NCBI GenBank assembly: GCA_001579985.1
Contig: LRSR01001094.1
Coordinates: 1-28,576 of the forward strand
Direction: 5' to 3'
DNA from: Hypsibius dujardini
Taxonomy: Eukaryota; Tardigrada; Eutardigrada; Parachela; Hypsibiidae
Length of the DNA stretch: 28,576 nt
How positions within the stretch are numbered: the first letter of the stretch is position 1; each line of letters starts with the position of its first letter. The notes under the pieces are model-generated. The model worked only from the letters and a program-made list of their open reading frames with translations, was not told the DNA's origin and ran no database searches. The translations under genes and the position numbers were made by a program. Of this stretch, positions 19,545 through 28,576 are shown in pieces.

Positions 19545-19552
19545 ATCGGAAT

Positions 19553-22500
19553 CTATGCAATCTCAACGTCGGCGCTTTCTTCTTCGTCCCCGGGAACGGC
19601 CATGACTTCCTCCTCTTCCGCCAAATTGAGACCTTCCAGCATTTCCTGCAGTGTAATTTTCGGCACCCCCTCGTCTTGATCATCTTCATCCACTGGCATC
19701 GCTGTCGGATCTGCAGATGCGAACCACAAATCTTAGCATTCTGTTTCTAACTTTTTACATTATCTTGTCCAACCACTTACCTTTATAAATATTAACTCCT
19801 TGCCGGAAGTTGGCATCTTCCTCCAGATCTTCGAGGAAGTCCTGGTAGTCGTTACTGAAATGGCATAAAATACGCAGTTGCATTTTCCGCTTGACCTTGT
19901 TTGAAGCCTTCGCTTGCTGCCAATTCGATCAGGCCAATTTATTCAACAGGATCCTTATGTTTTCAATCCGGAGCCTTTTTGAATGCTTCCTGGGTTCACA
20001 GCCGAGGTAACCTACCCTTCAGCGCTACCGTCAGTAACGGATCCGTTTTCCTTTCGCAGTCGGCGTAGCTTCCACTGTCTAGCTCGTTTCCTGGTGTTTC
20101 GGTCAGCGAAGACCTTTTTGACGAGTATCTGAAACAGAAATCATAAGACCTCGGACATGGGACAAAGGTTGAAGCACATACCACATCTGGAAGCCGGTCC
20201 TTCTTCAACTGTCGCTTTTCATACTTCTCAAAATGCTCCTCATTCACGTTAGCATTGGCCAAATCGAACCTACCGAAGAGAAGAACAGATAAAACAGTAA
20301 AGAACTGCCGGTAATTTTATCTCGCACTACTTGCCAAACGCTCACCTACCCCATAACGGAATCCCCGGGATGGAGTAAATGGCCAAGGTGAGACCGCGTG
20401 CAGTACTGAGGTGCGTCCGACTTGCCAAGATCAGATGACTTCATCACCCAAATGTCCGCCACTACATGCTAGATGACCGAGAAGTACAAACATGTTAGTC
20501 TAAATCAGCTGAAGGAATGTTTTTTCTCTAACTTGTAGGACGCTTAAGATTATTAACTCGACTAGATGCATGGAGAGTTCATAAACACGTAGCCAGATTA
20601 CTGGGTGGCACAGTTCGAACCACTCTTCAGCTGCGCGCAAGTAAACTTTGGTGGCCCGAGTTTGAGCCAAACACCCAGTATTGTAGCCCGAGTTTGAGCC
20701 AAACACCCAGTATTGTAGCCCGAATTTGAGCCAAACACCCAGTATTGTGGCCCGAGTTTGAGCCAAACACCCAGTATTGTGGCCCGAGTTTGAGCCAAAC
20801 ACTCAGTATTGTGGCCCGAGTTTGCGCCAAACACCCAGTATTGTGGCCCGAGTTTGAGCCAAACACCCAGTATTGTGGCCCGAGTTTGAGCCAAACACCC
20901 AGTATTGTGGCCCGACTTTGAGCCAAACACCCAGTATTGTGGCCCGACTTTGAGCCAAACACCCAGTACTGTGGCCATGTGTGTATTGCGGACCTTGTCT
21001 GATTGGGGACCGTGGCTGTTGATCTCCGCATCGCTCAGTGACTCCACGTTGATCACCGTGAACTCCGAGAGCCGCTTTTGATTGCAGATCGACCGGAAAG
21101 GTTCGCGCCAGTAACTGTTGCCGTTCATTTCGGTAACTGAAAGTAAACAAGTTGCTTGTAAATGAGACGTCCCACTCGGCCAAACATTCGGTTCTCCTGT
21201 GTCCAGAACAGCGATGTAACTTTTAAGGGATTTTTCGTACCTTGGGCTGTTCGGGGATCAATGAAAGTCACTACAGACGTGACTCGAGTACAAATGCAGA
21301 GCTCGGCGAAATTTCCCAGCTGTTGGGCGGTTTCTCTCGGAAGGCAGACAACATCATCCTAAACAAATCCAATTCTTAATACACACATCAATGAATGATG
21401 CACGCACGGTGAGAGGAATAAAAAATACACGTGGCAAAAACCTTGCGCTAACCGAATTAAGCACTTCAACTCGGAGGCTGTGTACAACAGCCATGCAACG
21501 AGTGTAATGGCTTAACTCGGTTAGCGCAAGGTTTTTGCCATCAGTGTGTACCTTGTTGATCGGTACAATCTCAACCGAAAAGGTGTATTTGTAGTTGAAG
21601 ACATTGTTGTTGGCATCATGGGATAGAAGCTGTTCTGACGTCTTGAAGCGACAAGGAACAATGCCGACCAAAAAATCCAAAAACTTCCGGGCGTCGGACC
21701 GGCCAGGAAAAAAGAAGTCCACACCATCTGTAAAATGACGAGCAACCCGAATGACAAGCAACCCGAATGACGAGATGCGGCGGCCTATTCGAAAGTACTA
21801 TTGACTACTTACCGGGCACTTGTTTAATGTTGACGGTTCGAGCATGGGCCTTGTGCTTCAAGATGAGCTGCTCGAGGTAGTAGAAAGTCTTTTTATGCTC
21901 CGCCTGGGGAAAGTAAAATGAAACTACGATGAATTACGCGATATTACAAAGATCTAGAATGAAAAGATTCTCCTTTGATATTGATTTGAATAAAAGAAGA
22001 TTTTATGAGTCCCAGCATGTGCGGGCGCGACCTCGAGCAGGGTGACTGTACCTTCTGCCGCAACTGGACCACCGCCCGCCAAAAATCCTTCGCCTCGCCG
22101 CGATGGCAGTTGTCGCACATCTGAGTCTGAACCACAAACTCAATGACGAATTCCTGCTGGAGCACAGCTCCCTGGGTCACTTCTTTCTGCACGGTTAGTT
22201 TGACCTTCACTCGGCGCGAGTGCGGTTCGGTCCAAACGAATCCGGCGTCCACCAGCCGCACCTGACCAAACAAGTATCAGGTAAAGAAACTATTCAAATA
22301 TACAAAAGCAAAAAGGAAAACGAACGTGGTTGAGTCCTTTGATGCGCTTGAGGCAAACCGCCAGCAGTTCTTTAGATTCCAGCGCACACACTTGCCACGA
22401 GCTCGGAGGAACCGCATATCTACGTGAAGAACAAGAATCGCAATTATTAAGCAATTGTATCGCTGATTTAAACAAAAAAATACAATATTCATCGATAAAA

Positions 22501-23203
22501 TATTAACAATCAAACATAATCATTCAATTCAATCAGTCACTGGTCAGGAATTATTAGCAATAATTAAAACGAAAATCTACTCATCAATCCATCGATCGCA
22601 CTAGGACAATAAAGCCAAACTATCAACAAACAGGGTCAATCAACCGATCAATCTATGGATCACATTAAGATAATAAAGCCAAACTATTAACAAACAGGGC
22701 CAATCAACCGATCAATCAATGAATCGCATCACGACAATAAAGGCAAACTATTAACAAACAGGGTCAATCAACCGATCAATCAAATGAAACCATTATCAAA
22801 GAATGATTATCAGCTGATCGATCCGAAATTCCCTCGCATTCGCAGCCGGAATCTCAACGCGATTTCGGGTGGCGTTTTTTTCACCAGAACATACCTTCCA
22901 CAAGATTTACACATGTTGAGCGTGTTCTGCTTGGCAATTTCCTCCGTAATATCCACGTGGGACCGCAGACAGGCGACACACATGTTGGTGGCATTCGGCT
23001 CAATCGGCGTTCCGCACTGGAAACATAATCTGAAACACCCAGTTACTTTTAATTTTAATATCCAATTTAGATGCCCAATAAAATACACTTAGAAAATAAA
23101 CTGAATTCTTTCCGGGAACAAATAGTGAGGAACTTAAAAAACGTTTAGAAACTTACATTTTGCCGACTTGGAGCGGCGCAGCACTCTCCGGGACATATTC
23201 CAT
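19553..23203 (-). CDS. NMD3: 60S ribosomal export protein NMD3
   Basis: It is the adaptor that binds the pre-60S subunit and recruits CRM1/exportin for nuclear export. Thirteen exons, 5' to 3': 23203-23157, 23029-22895, 22419-22326, 22261-22052, 21903-21813, 21727-21552, 21358-21241, 21136-20994, 20468-20350, 20269-20182, 20128-20016, 19854-19781, 19710-19553; 521 residues (human 503). The N-terminal zinc cysteines are Cys18/21, 33/36 and 56/59, with a further CDNC at 141-144. VRLVDAGFVWTEPHS, KTFYYLEQLILK, FNYKYTFSVEIVPI, HLGHLLHPGD, GFDLANANVN and YQDFLEDLEED match human. The C-terminal ITLQEMLEGLNL is the expected leucine-rich export signal, followed by an acidic tail. It is divergent from SRR and convergent with RFC2. 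The exon 8 donor was placed at GACAAG|GTCCGC so that SDK joins HVVADIW. Confidence 0.96.
20648..20980. repeat. 32-base minisatellite in an NMD3 intron
   Basis: About ten copies of the unit TTGTGGCCCGAGTTTGAGCC followed by AAACACCCAGTA. It lies in intron 20469-20993, ending about 15 bases from the donor. Because 32 is not a multiple of three, long minus frames with a 32-residue period arise; these are artefacts. Confidence 0.95.
21432..21540. mobile_element. Palindromic element family C, copy 1, in an NMD3 intron
   Basis: The 109-base fold-back begins TGGCAAAAACCTTGCGCTAA (then CCGAATTAAGC) and ends with the inverse GGTTAGCGCAAGGTTTTTGCCA (arms read in two pieces). It fills most of the 193-base intron 21359-21551 and ends 11 bases from the donor side of that intron. 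The second copy, at 27549-27657, has the same length. Confidence 0.9.
22575..22785. repeat. 64-65-base tandem repeat in NMD3 intron 2
   Basis: About three units contain GACAATAAAGCCAAACTATT and CAAACAGGGTCAATCAACCG; GACAAT-type landmarks lie at 22604, 22669 and 22733. It is contained in intron 22420-22894. Confidence 0.9.
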
Positions 23204-23340
23204 TTTCAGATCAAAATTGTTCAAAATCTGCGAGTAACTTTTTAGACGTAAATCGAATTTTCACACAGTACAGATTATGCAGAATGATTTTTCACTTTTG
23301 CGGAGCTTTCCAACCGGGAGAACAAATCATTGCGAAACCC

Positions 23341-23709
23341 GCACAATGTGCGTGATAAAATGAGTGCGCAATGCTCACTGCGCATCGCATAATTCACTTC
23401 CTGACTATGAGGTGAAATTTGTATTTCGGCTCACTCCAGTTGGTCGATAAATCGGCTCACTAACGAGTTTCTGTTTGGGTGACAGATGCTTGATTGTTTG
23501 ATTTGCTATACTATATCCTAGTATACTATACCACTTCTAAAAATCAAACAATCAAGCACCCGCCGTAAAGATAAACCCATAAGTGAGCCGATTTATCGAC
23601 CAACTGGAGGGTGAGCCGAAACACACACGTTGCCTATTATCTAAGACAGTGAATTGTGCGATGCGCAGTGAGCATTGCGCACTCATTTTTTTTTATCACG
23701 CACAATGCG
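23341..23709. mobile_element. Outer palindrome (family H) interrupted by a family B element
   Basis: The left arm 23341-23398 (GCACAATGTGCGTGATAAAA then TGAGTGCGCAATGCTCACTG) is matched almost perfectly by its inverse at 23648-23709, the main difference being a longer T run. The family B element sits between the arms, so the arms of an older palindrome were apparently split by insertion. Confidence 0.85.
23424..23621. mobile_element. Palindromic element family B, copy 2
   Basis: The 198-base element has ends TTTCGGCTCAC / GTGAGCCGAAA, the GGTCGATAAATCGGCTCACT arm and the TACTATATCCTAGTATACTA centre, as at 15036-15243. TA precedes the left end; the right flank is CA, consistent with a mutated TA. 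Nested in the outer palindrome. Confidence 0.88.
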
Positions 23710-23817
23710 TATTGCCCAGATGCACATCCTAGAGCGGGAGTGAGCACAACTCTAACCAATTCTTCAAACGCAGCTTAGTCGTGTCCTAAAAGTTTGTTCG
23801 TCATTTGTGCATGCGAA

Positions 23818-24925
23818 ATGGCCGAAGAGTTGGATAATTTGTTTGCCTTGGTGGAGGCGGCTGAGCGTCGGATTCGGCCGTTCATCATTGAGACTCCGGT
23901 CTTGACTAATGAAGACGCCAACGCCATATCCGGCAAACAAATATTCTTCAAGTGCGAAAATTTGCAAAAAACCGGTGGGATAATGGATCATTTTGACCGC
24001 TTGATCTACTTTTCATTTTTATGTTATATTTTGCTTACAGGCGTTTTTAAGGCGAGAGGAGCGCTGAACGCGGTACGCGGTAAATCTTGAACAGCTGATC
24101 GCAACAGCTGATTCGTACAGTTCCCTGCTTGATTGCTTGATTGCTTGATCAGTGCAAGTGTAACTGTATTGCTTTGTGGATTGCTTGATTGCTTGATCAG
24201 TGGAAGTGTAACTATTGTTTTGTAACTGCACAGGTCCTGGCACATTTGGAGAAAAATCCTGAATTGAAGGGCGTGGTGAGCTAAGAGTTTTGAATTAATG
24301 AGTTTATTCCTTTGTCACACTGAATTTCTATAAACGAATTTTCTCTCACGATAGGTGACGCATAGTAGCGGAAATCATGGACAAGCATTGGCATGGTTGG
24401 TGATAGGGACAAGGGTTCGGGGCGCTACACTGTCTCAGAATCGTCTGACTTTCTACTGTCTGCAAAAGTGCAAAAGGATGGATACGGCAGACACTGCACA
24501 CTTAAATCTATCGTTTTCTTTGCAGGGCCGCGAAAAGGTGTGGAATCGCATGCACTGTGGTGGTGCCTGAAGGAACTTCGCCAGCAAAGATAGGCCTTAT
24601 CAAGAAGTACGGGGCTGAATGTGTTATCTGCGAGCCCACCCCTACGGCCAGGTACCCATTATCGACAGACTTCTATAATCGCATCCCAGTTGGTGAAGGA
24701 CTATGAGATGGATGTGTGCTATGCATTTTTTGGTTAGGAAAGAAACATGTGCAAAGATTGCGAAGGAGCAAGGCAAACAGGAAGTACCGCCCTATGACGA
24801 TCTTCTTGTTCTTGCTGGACAGGGAACGGTACACTGCTGCTGTATAGATTCGTGCACGCCTCTCTTTGTCTGCCTGCCTACCTGTACGTCTGTATGTGCC
24901 TTGGTCTATTTATGTGGTGTCTATT

Positions 24926-24962
<37 letters not shown>

Positions 24963-25657
24963 GACTGACTATCTAGCGATCGGTCGGTCGATCTGTCTAT
25001 CTATCTAACTTTTCTCTCTGCCTACCTGCTGGGTTTGATTTAACTAGCTACACTGTATCAATGTATATGTTATAGATCGGCCTTGAAATTCTCCGGCAAG
25101 TTCCCGACTTGGATATGATCCTGGTTCCAATATCAGGCGGCGGATTGACGTCTGGCATATCGATTGCAGCAGCCCGTGTCAACCCAAAAACGCAAGGTAC
25201 TTGACCTGTCGGTCCGCTTACCTTACATTGGTACTGTTGATTGTCACTTGACGTCGCTGGTAGAACAAAAATTTGCTTTCGTTCGGCGACAGTTTGTCCT
25301 GTGGAACCGGTGGGCAAGGATCTACAACCCAGCCTCGAAGCTAACGCGCGCCTCTGGACTGGTCCACCGCAATTTCTACCCAGTATCGCTGATGCCATTC
25401 GAATCCAGCAAGCCGGAGACATTACATTTCCAATTATGTGCCAGTACACAGCGAAGAAGGTCTTCACCGTGAAAGACGACGACATGATCAAAGCCATGAA
25501 ATGGTCTTGGGAAAACTTGAAGGTCGTGGTGGAAGTCAGTTCAGCTGCAGGGGTCGCTGTTGTGCTGTCTGAAGGGTTTCGCTCTGAGACCGCACAAAAA
25601 ATTGGCGTTATCCTCTCCGGTGGGAATTGTCTAGTCGACAAGCTTATGTGGAATTGA
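23818..25657 (+). CDS. SRR: Serine racemase / serine-threonine dehydratase-like PLP enzyme
   Basis: It is a fold-type II pyridoxal-phosphate enzyme. Animal SRR converts L- to D-serine and also eliminates water from serine to give pyruvate. Exons 23818-23974, 24041-24072, 24234-24275, 24355-24395, 24526-24651, 24738-24828, 25076-25196 and 25293-25657 give 324 residues (human 340). FFKCENLQKTG leads to VFK-ARGALNA, where Lys56 is the Schiff-base lysine, the same number as in human SRR. THSSGNHGQALA carries the re-face serine (Ser82). SGGGLTSG (183-190) binds the cofactor phosphate, and LSGGN near the end holds the serine facing the pyridine nitrogen. At the divalent-metal site human Glu210/Ala214/Asp216 correspond to Glu208/Lys212/Leu214, so the Asp ligand appears lost. 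The choice between racemase and dehydratase is therefore open. AATAAA follows at 25842. Confidence 0.9.
24864..25020. repeat. (CTGT)n-rich tract in SRR intron 6
   Basis: A pure core of about nine CTGT units (24929-24963) is flanked by degenerate CTGC/CTAT copies. Same motif as in HAGH intron 6. Confidence 0.93.
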
Positions 25658-25841
25658 TCACCCACGTCTTTTTGAGTTATGTGAGTAAAGGCCGAAGAAC
25701 TTCTTCAACCGGCTTCATGATGAACTAAAAATTTGCCTTGTCATTTGTACGAGTATGTACGGTCTAAAAGTTGCTCCTTATTATGGACGTCTTAAATTTA
25801 ATTTTTTAACATTGTTTTATCTCACACACGCAAACCGGTAA

Positions 25842-25852
25842 AATAAAATAAA
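25842..25852 (+). promoter_or_regulatory. Tandem polyadenylation signals of SRR
   Basis: Two overlapping AATAAA hexamers (25842 and 25847) stand 185 bases past the SRR stop in AT-rich sequence. They lie 140 bases before the stop of the convergent VWC gene. Confidence 0.65.
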
Positions 25853-25991
25853 ATTATAATTACAACAGGAAAATGTATAATACTTCGAGGGAGGAGGAGG
25901 GGGAGCCGATGAGAGGAAAGCGTACAAAGGCACCTTTATAATCGGCTGGCCTTGTGATGAAAAAAAAGCAGAAAAACAATTGTGCGCACGG

Positions 25992-26770
25992 TCATATTAT
26001 GAGGCTTTTCAGTTTGGATTTCCGATCGTCGGTTTTGCCATTCTTCGGTTCGGGGACGGCGACGTACGGCCCGGTGAGGCCCAACTCGGGCGGGAGGAAC
26101 AGCTGCGGTAAAGGATAGTGGAGTTCTCCAACTCCGCTGTCCGTCACTAAACAGAAAACGGCAAAGTGTCAAGTCAAATTGTATTGCGATATCTTAAGCG
26201 GTAATTTTTTCTGTTTTCAGTTTAAAGATCGATCTGTCAAAGAACAAAGTAATACTCACTGCAGAGGTAACTCGGGCAGCACTTCCCGTTGGTGGGGACC
26301 TTCCGGCAGTTTTGACCTTGCGGAAGGTTATCTCTCGAGCAGTACAGTTCCGCACAGAAGACTTTCCCGTCCGTGCAGGTGCAGAAAGGTTGGCAGGGAT
26401 CATTGCTGACGATTTCGTCGATGTCGTTACATTCTAATCAACCGAGAACAAACAATTTTAATGCGCTAGAGAATTAATGATTTACATTTAAATTAAATTA
26501 ATTATTTACATTTAATTTAAATTAATTATTTACGGAATCAATAATAAAAAATTACATGTTATAATTAGCTACAAAAATTAATAAACTGAAATTAAGTTTA
26601 TTAATTGCACAGTTAATTAGTGATCTTTTTTGAAGTCTGACCCTAAACATGTTTCGAAACTCACCAGTTCCCGCAAGGATTCCTTTGGCGTCGTTGTGGC
26701 TGTTCAGGGGCAGGGCAATGACGCCGCTGGCCGCGACGAAGAGTATGAAAATGGCGCTTTTTAATAACAT
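25992..26770 (-). CDS. Secreted single-domain von Willebrand factor C protein
   Basis: Exons 26770-26665, 26433-26260 and 26146-25992 give 144 residues. Residues 1-19 are a clear signal peptide (basic Lys4, hydrophobic core, Ala at -1). Residues 37-93 contain ten cysteines at 37, 49, 53, 55, 62, 67, 78, 87, 88 and 93. This is the VWC layout, with a CxxxCxC cluster and a closing CCPSYLC. The 51 residues that follow are Pro-rich then Lys-rich without cysteines and are unlike any domain I know. VWC domains typically bind BMP-type ligands or occur in extracellular matrix proteins; arthropods also have short secreted single-VWC proteins. The ligand here cannot be told. Splice phases (1, then 1) fit exactly. 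The gene converges with SRR. A different last exon is possible because the tail has no similarity support. Confidence 0.82.
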
Positions 26771-27084
26771 TTTCGGAGAGTCAAAGGAAAAGCTCTTTGG
26801 CAGAAATAAAAGAAGAGGAGAGAAAAAAATGTCAAATAGCGAAAGGTCGTAATTGAGTCTGGCGGATAGGCGCGGTTCGCGTAGGCAGGAAAAAGTTTGT
26901 CTGCGGTTTCGTAAAAACGTTACTGACGTCTCCTCTGCGGAGGCCGTTTTTATGCCCTTTCCCCCCCCCCCTTCGCCGTACTGTCCTGCCCTGGACGCAC
27001 GACATCACCACCACCAAGTCTTGTGTCATTTCAACACGTTGCCTCTTGGAAGTTGAGCAGTCAAGGCTCTCTTGACAGGGCGCG
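26771..27084. other. Upstream region of the VWC gene
   Basis: It should hold the VWC promoter and leader. It contains a purine-rich stretch near 26805-26830 and a run of C near 26961-26970. No gene is seen. Confidence 0.4.
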
Positions 27085-27320
27085 ACTGGCGCTAGGACCC
27101 GACAAGAAGCAGAGGGTGCCCTGACGACAAGAAGCAGAGGGTGCACTGACGACGGAGCACAGGGTGCCCTGACGACAAGAAGCAGAGGGTGCACTGACGA
27201 CGGAGCAGAGGGTGCACTGGCGACGGAGCAGAGGGTGCACTGGCGACGGAGCACAGGGCGCACTGGCGACGGAGCACAGGGTGCACTGACGACGGAGCAC
27301 AGGGTGCACTGACGACGGAG
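27085..27320. repeat. 23-25-base minisatellite, about ten units
   Basis: Two interleaved unit types are present: GACGACGGAGCACAGGGTGC followed by ACT (23 bases), and a variant with ACAAGAAGCAGAGGGTGCCC (25 bases). The reverse-strand frames rich in Cys, Ser, Ala, Pro and His are products of the repeat, not genes. Confidence 0.95.
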
Positions 27321-27548
27321 CAGTTATGATTCCGGTCAACTGCCAGCAGAGAGTGCATCTGTCAACACCAGAGAGGCCTTGCTTTTGCCTGCCAAATTTA
27401 TGTGGCGCGTCTTTTAATTAGGGTGTCCACATGTTTTCCGGTGCGACTGCAAAGAGAGCAGACGCAACTGTGTTTTCGTGTGAGAAGTAGGAATTGGGAG
27501 GTAGGAAAAGGGAGTTCCCGACCTGCCTAGTCCGACCTCATACACACG

Positions 27549-27657
27549 TGGCAAAAACTTTGCGCTAACCGAGTTAAACCGTTACACTCGTTGCATTGCT
27601 GTTATCCACAGCCATCGAGTTAAAGTGCTTAATTCGGTTAGCGCAAGGTTTTTGCCA
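27549..27657. mobile_element. Palindromic element family C, copy 2
   Basis: The 109-base fold-back begins TGGCAAAAACTTTGCGCTAA and ends with the inverse GCGCAAGGTTTTTGCCA. It is the same length as the copy at 21432-21540 but inserted in the opposite orientation, judged from the asymmetric centre (ACAGCCAT block). ACACG/CATGTG bases outside the ends may extend the arms. Confidence 0.9.
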
Positions 27658-28009
27658 CATGTGCAGTAGGCGCACGAGTGAGAAGTGCCGAGTCAGTGAA
27701 GGTTTGTTTACATGTCTAGATTAAAAGATTTTCCAACTTTCCTGAACAAGAACGACCTAAATATAATTTAGGCAAATAAGCTGAAAAATGTGAGAGCAGA
27801 AAAATGAAGTTAAAATTCTTACAATCGCGGGCTCCTACTTTGAAAAACACCTTCCCTTTTTGGGGCCGATTCATCCGAAATCTTTCTAGTTTTCCCAAGA
27901 TAACGGATTTTTATAGCCAATTGGATTTTAGCAGCTCGGAAGTGGGACTTGCTGTTCAATCGGTTCAGTCCTACTTGCCACTTCCCAACTTCGACTTCCT
28001 AAGTTGCGC
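27658..28009. other. No feature recognised
   Basis: AT-rich sequence followed by unique sequence. Open frames of 60-134 codons show no similarity and run into the repeat at 28010. Confidence 0.5.
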
Positions 28010-28262
28010 CTCCTCTTCTGCGTGTATGCGTGTATGTGTGTGTGTGTGTGGGTGTTCAACCGGTTCAGTCCTACTAGCCACTTCCCACCTCCGACTTCCT
28101 AAGTTGCGCCTCCTCTCTTCTGTGTGTATGTGTATGTGTGTGTGTATGTGTGTGTGGGTGTTCAGTCGGTTCAGTCCTACTTACCACTTTCCAACTTCGA
28201 CTTCCTAAGTTGCGCCTCCTCTCTTCTGCGTGTATGTGTGTGTGTGTATGTGTGTGTGTGAG
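28010..28262. repeat. Compound ~110-base tandem repeat with (GT)n
   Basis: Three copies of a block with TTCAGTCCTACT, CCACTTCC, CGACTTCCTAAGTTGCGCCT and a GTGTGTATGTGT run are arranged head to tail; a first partial block begins near 27960. Confidence 0.9.
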
Positions 28263-28576
28263 TGTGACAACAACGATGATCATTAGGGTCCAGTGGCGGG
28301 ACGTGACGAGACGGGGTCTCATTTTTGTCGCACTGCGGCCTCGAAAGTCGCCGGTTGTTGACGTGATAATGGGAGTTCAAGGGCGCGGTCATCATTTTAG
28401 CACATTAGGCTTTCGGGAACTTTCGTTATTGCCTCTGTTCGGTGACGATCGATGGAGGGGAGGGAAACTTGTGTGTTTGGCAGGAATTCCTAAATACCAA
28501 ACTGTGTATGTCGTTCCGGCCACGAAAAAAACACCACCATAACCTCCATTTGGTCACGTTGCTGAGAATTACTAGT
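28263..28576. other. No feature recognised at the right edge
   Basis: Mixed-composition unique sequence. The open frame to 28542 has no recognisable domain or usable splice context, so nothing is called. Confidence 0.5.

Larger units (their letters stand above)
23204..23817. promoter_or_regulatory. Divergent NMD3/SRR promoter region
   Basis: These 614 bases separate the two divergent start codons. Most is occupied by a palindromic element nested within a second palindrome (listed separately), leaving about 137 bases next to NMD3 and 108 bases next to SRR as native promoter. No other gene is seen. Confidence 0.55.

Noticed and set aside
20461-20468. NMD3 exon 9 starting at 20461 (TAG acceptor nearer the exon)
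   Set aside because: The acceptor that starts the exon at 20468 gives phase 0 and the conserved HVVADIW reading directly after SDK, so it was preferred.
20640-20980. Possible CRISPR-like array (regular 32-base period)
   Set aside because: Units are contiguous with no spacers, and the array lies in an intron of a eukaryotic gene.
20598-21128. 176-codon minus frame with a repeating QYWVFGSNSGHNTGCLAQ pattern
   Set aside because: Its first part is NMD3 exon 8; the repeating part is translation of the 32-base minisatellite in the following intron.
26832-27358. Minus frames with repeated SSVHPLL/RRQCTLCS that look like a cysteine-rich repeat protein
   Set aside because: Direct products of the 23-25-base minisatellite in all three frames; no splice sites or similarity.
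27804-28542. 134-codon plus frames at the right edge
   Set aside because: They run through the compound GT-rich tandem repeat and show no domain or usable splice structure.

Overview
This window is nuclear DNA from an animal with a compact, intron-rich genome. Ten protein genes fit in 28.6 kb. Coding exons of 28-715 bases are separated by mostly short introns with GT-AG borders, and every multi-exon model closes in frame. The genes are recognisable by comparison with human proteins. Gene density, intron size and a multi-repeat beta-thymosin suggest a small-genome invertebrate, possibly an ecdysozoan such as a tardigrade, but no single feature fixes the taxon.

Layout from left to right: repeats (1-891); a small disordered SUMO-motif protein (minus, 892-1389); QTRT1, the catalytic subunit of queuine tRNA-ribosyltransferase (plus, 1800-4129); B4GAT1, beta-1,4-glucuronyltransferase 1 (minus, 4277-6217); HAGH, glyoxalase II (plus, 6635-9229); a GNG13-like G protein gamma subunit (plus, 10147-11766); a six-repeat beta-thymosin (plus, 12709-14347); RFC2, a clamp-loader subunit (plus, 16257-19544); NMD3, the 60S export adaptor (minus, 19553-23203); SRR, a serine racemase/dehydratase-like enzyme (plus, 23818-25657); and a secreted single-domain VWC protein (minus, 25992-26770). 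From 26771 to the end there are only repeats and no supported gene.

The genes do not form one pathway. They are housekeeping and signalling genes packed as divergent pairs (SUMO-motif/QTRT1, B4GAT1/HAGH, NMD3/SRR) and convergent pairs (QTRT1/B4GAT1, RFC2/NMD3, SRR/VWC). The RFC2 and NMD3 stop codons are only 8 bases apart.

The most unusual content is non-coding. At least seven kinds of short palindromic or terminal-inverted-repeat element sit in introns and gene borders, several flanked by TA. One 1070-base element interrupts an 85-base tandem array inside an RFC2 intron and leaves a readable 3-base target duplication. One palindrome is nested inside another in the NMD3/SRR promoter. Minisatellites and (CTGT)n tracts fill other introns. 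I see no RNA gene, CRISPR array or phage-like system, and no convincing new multi-gene system. The best novelty candidates are the non-autonomous element families, the QTRT1 insertion, the SRR metal-site change and the unrecognised SUMO-motif protein.
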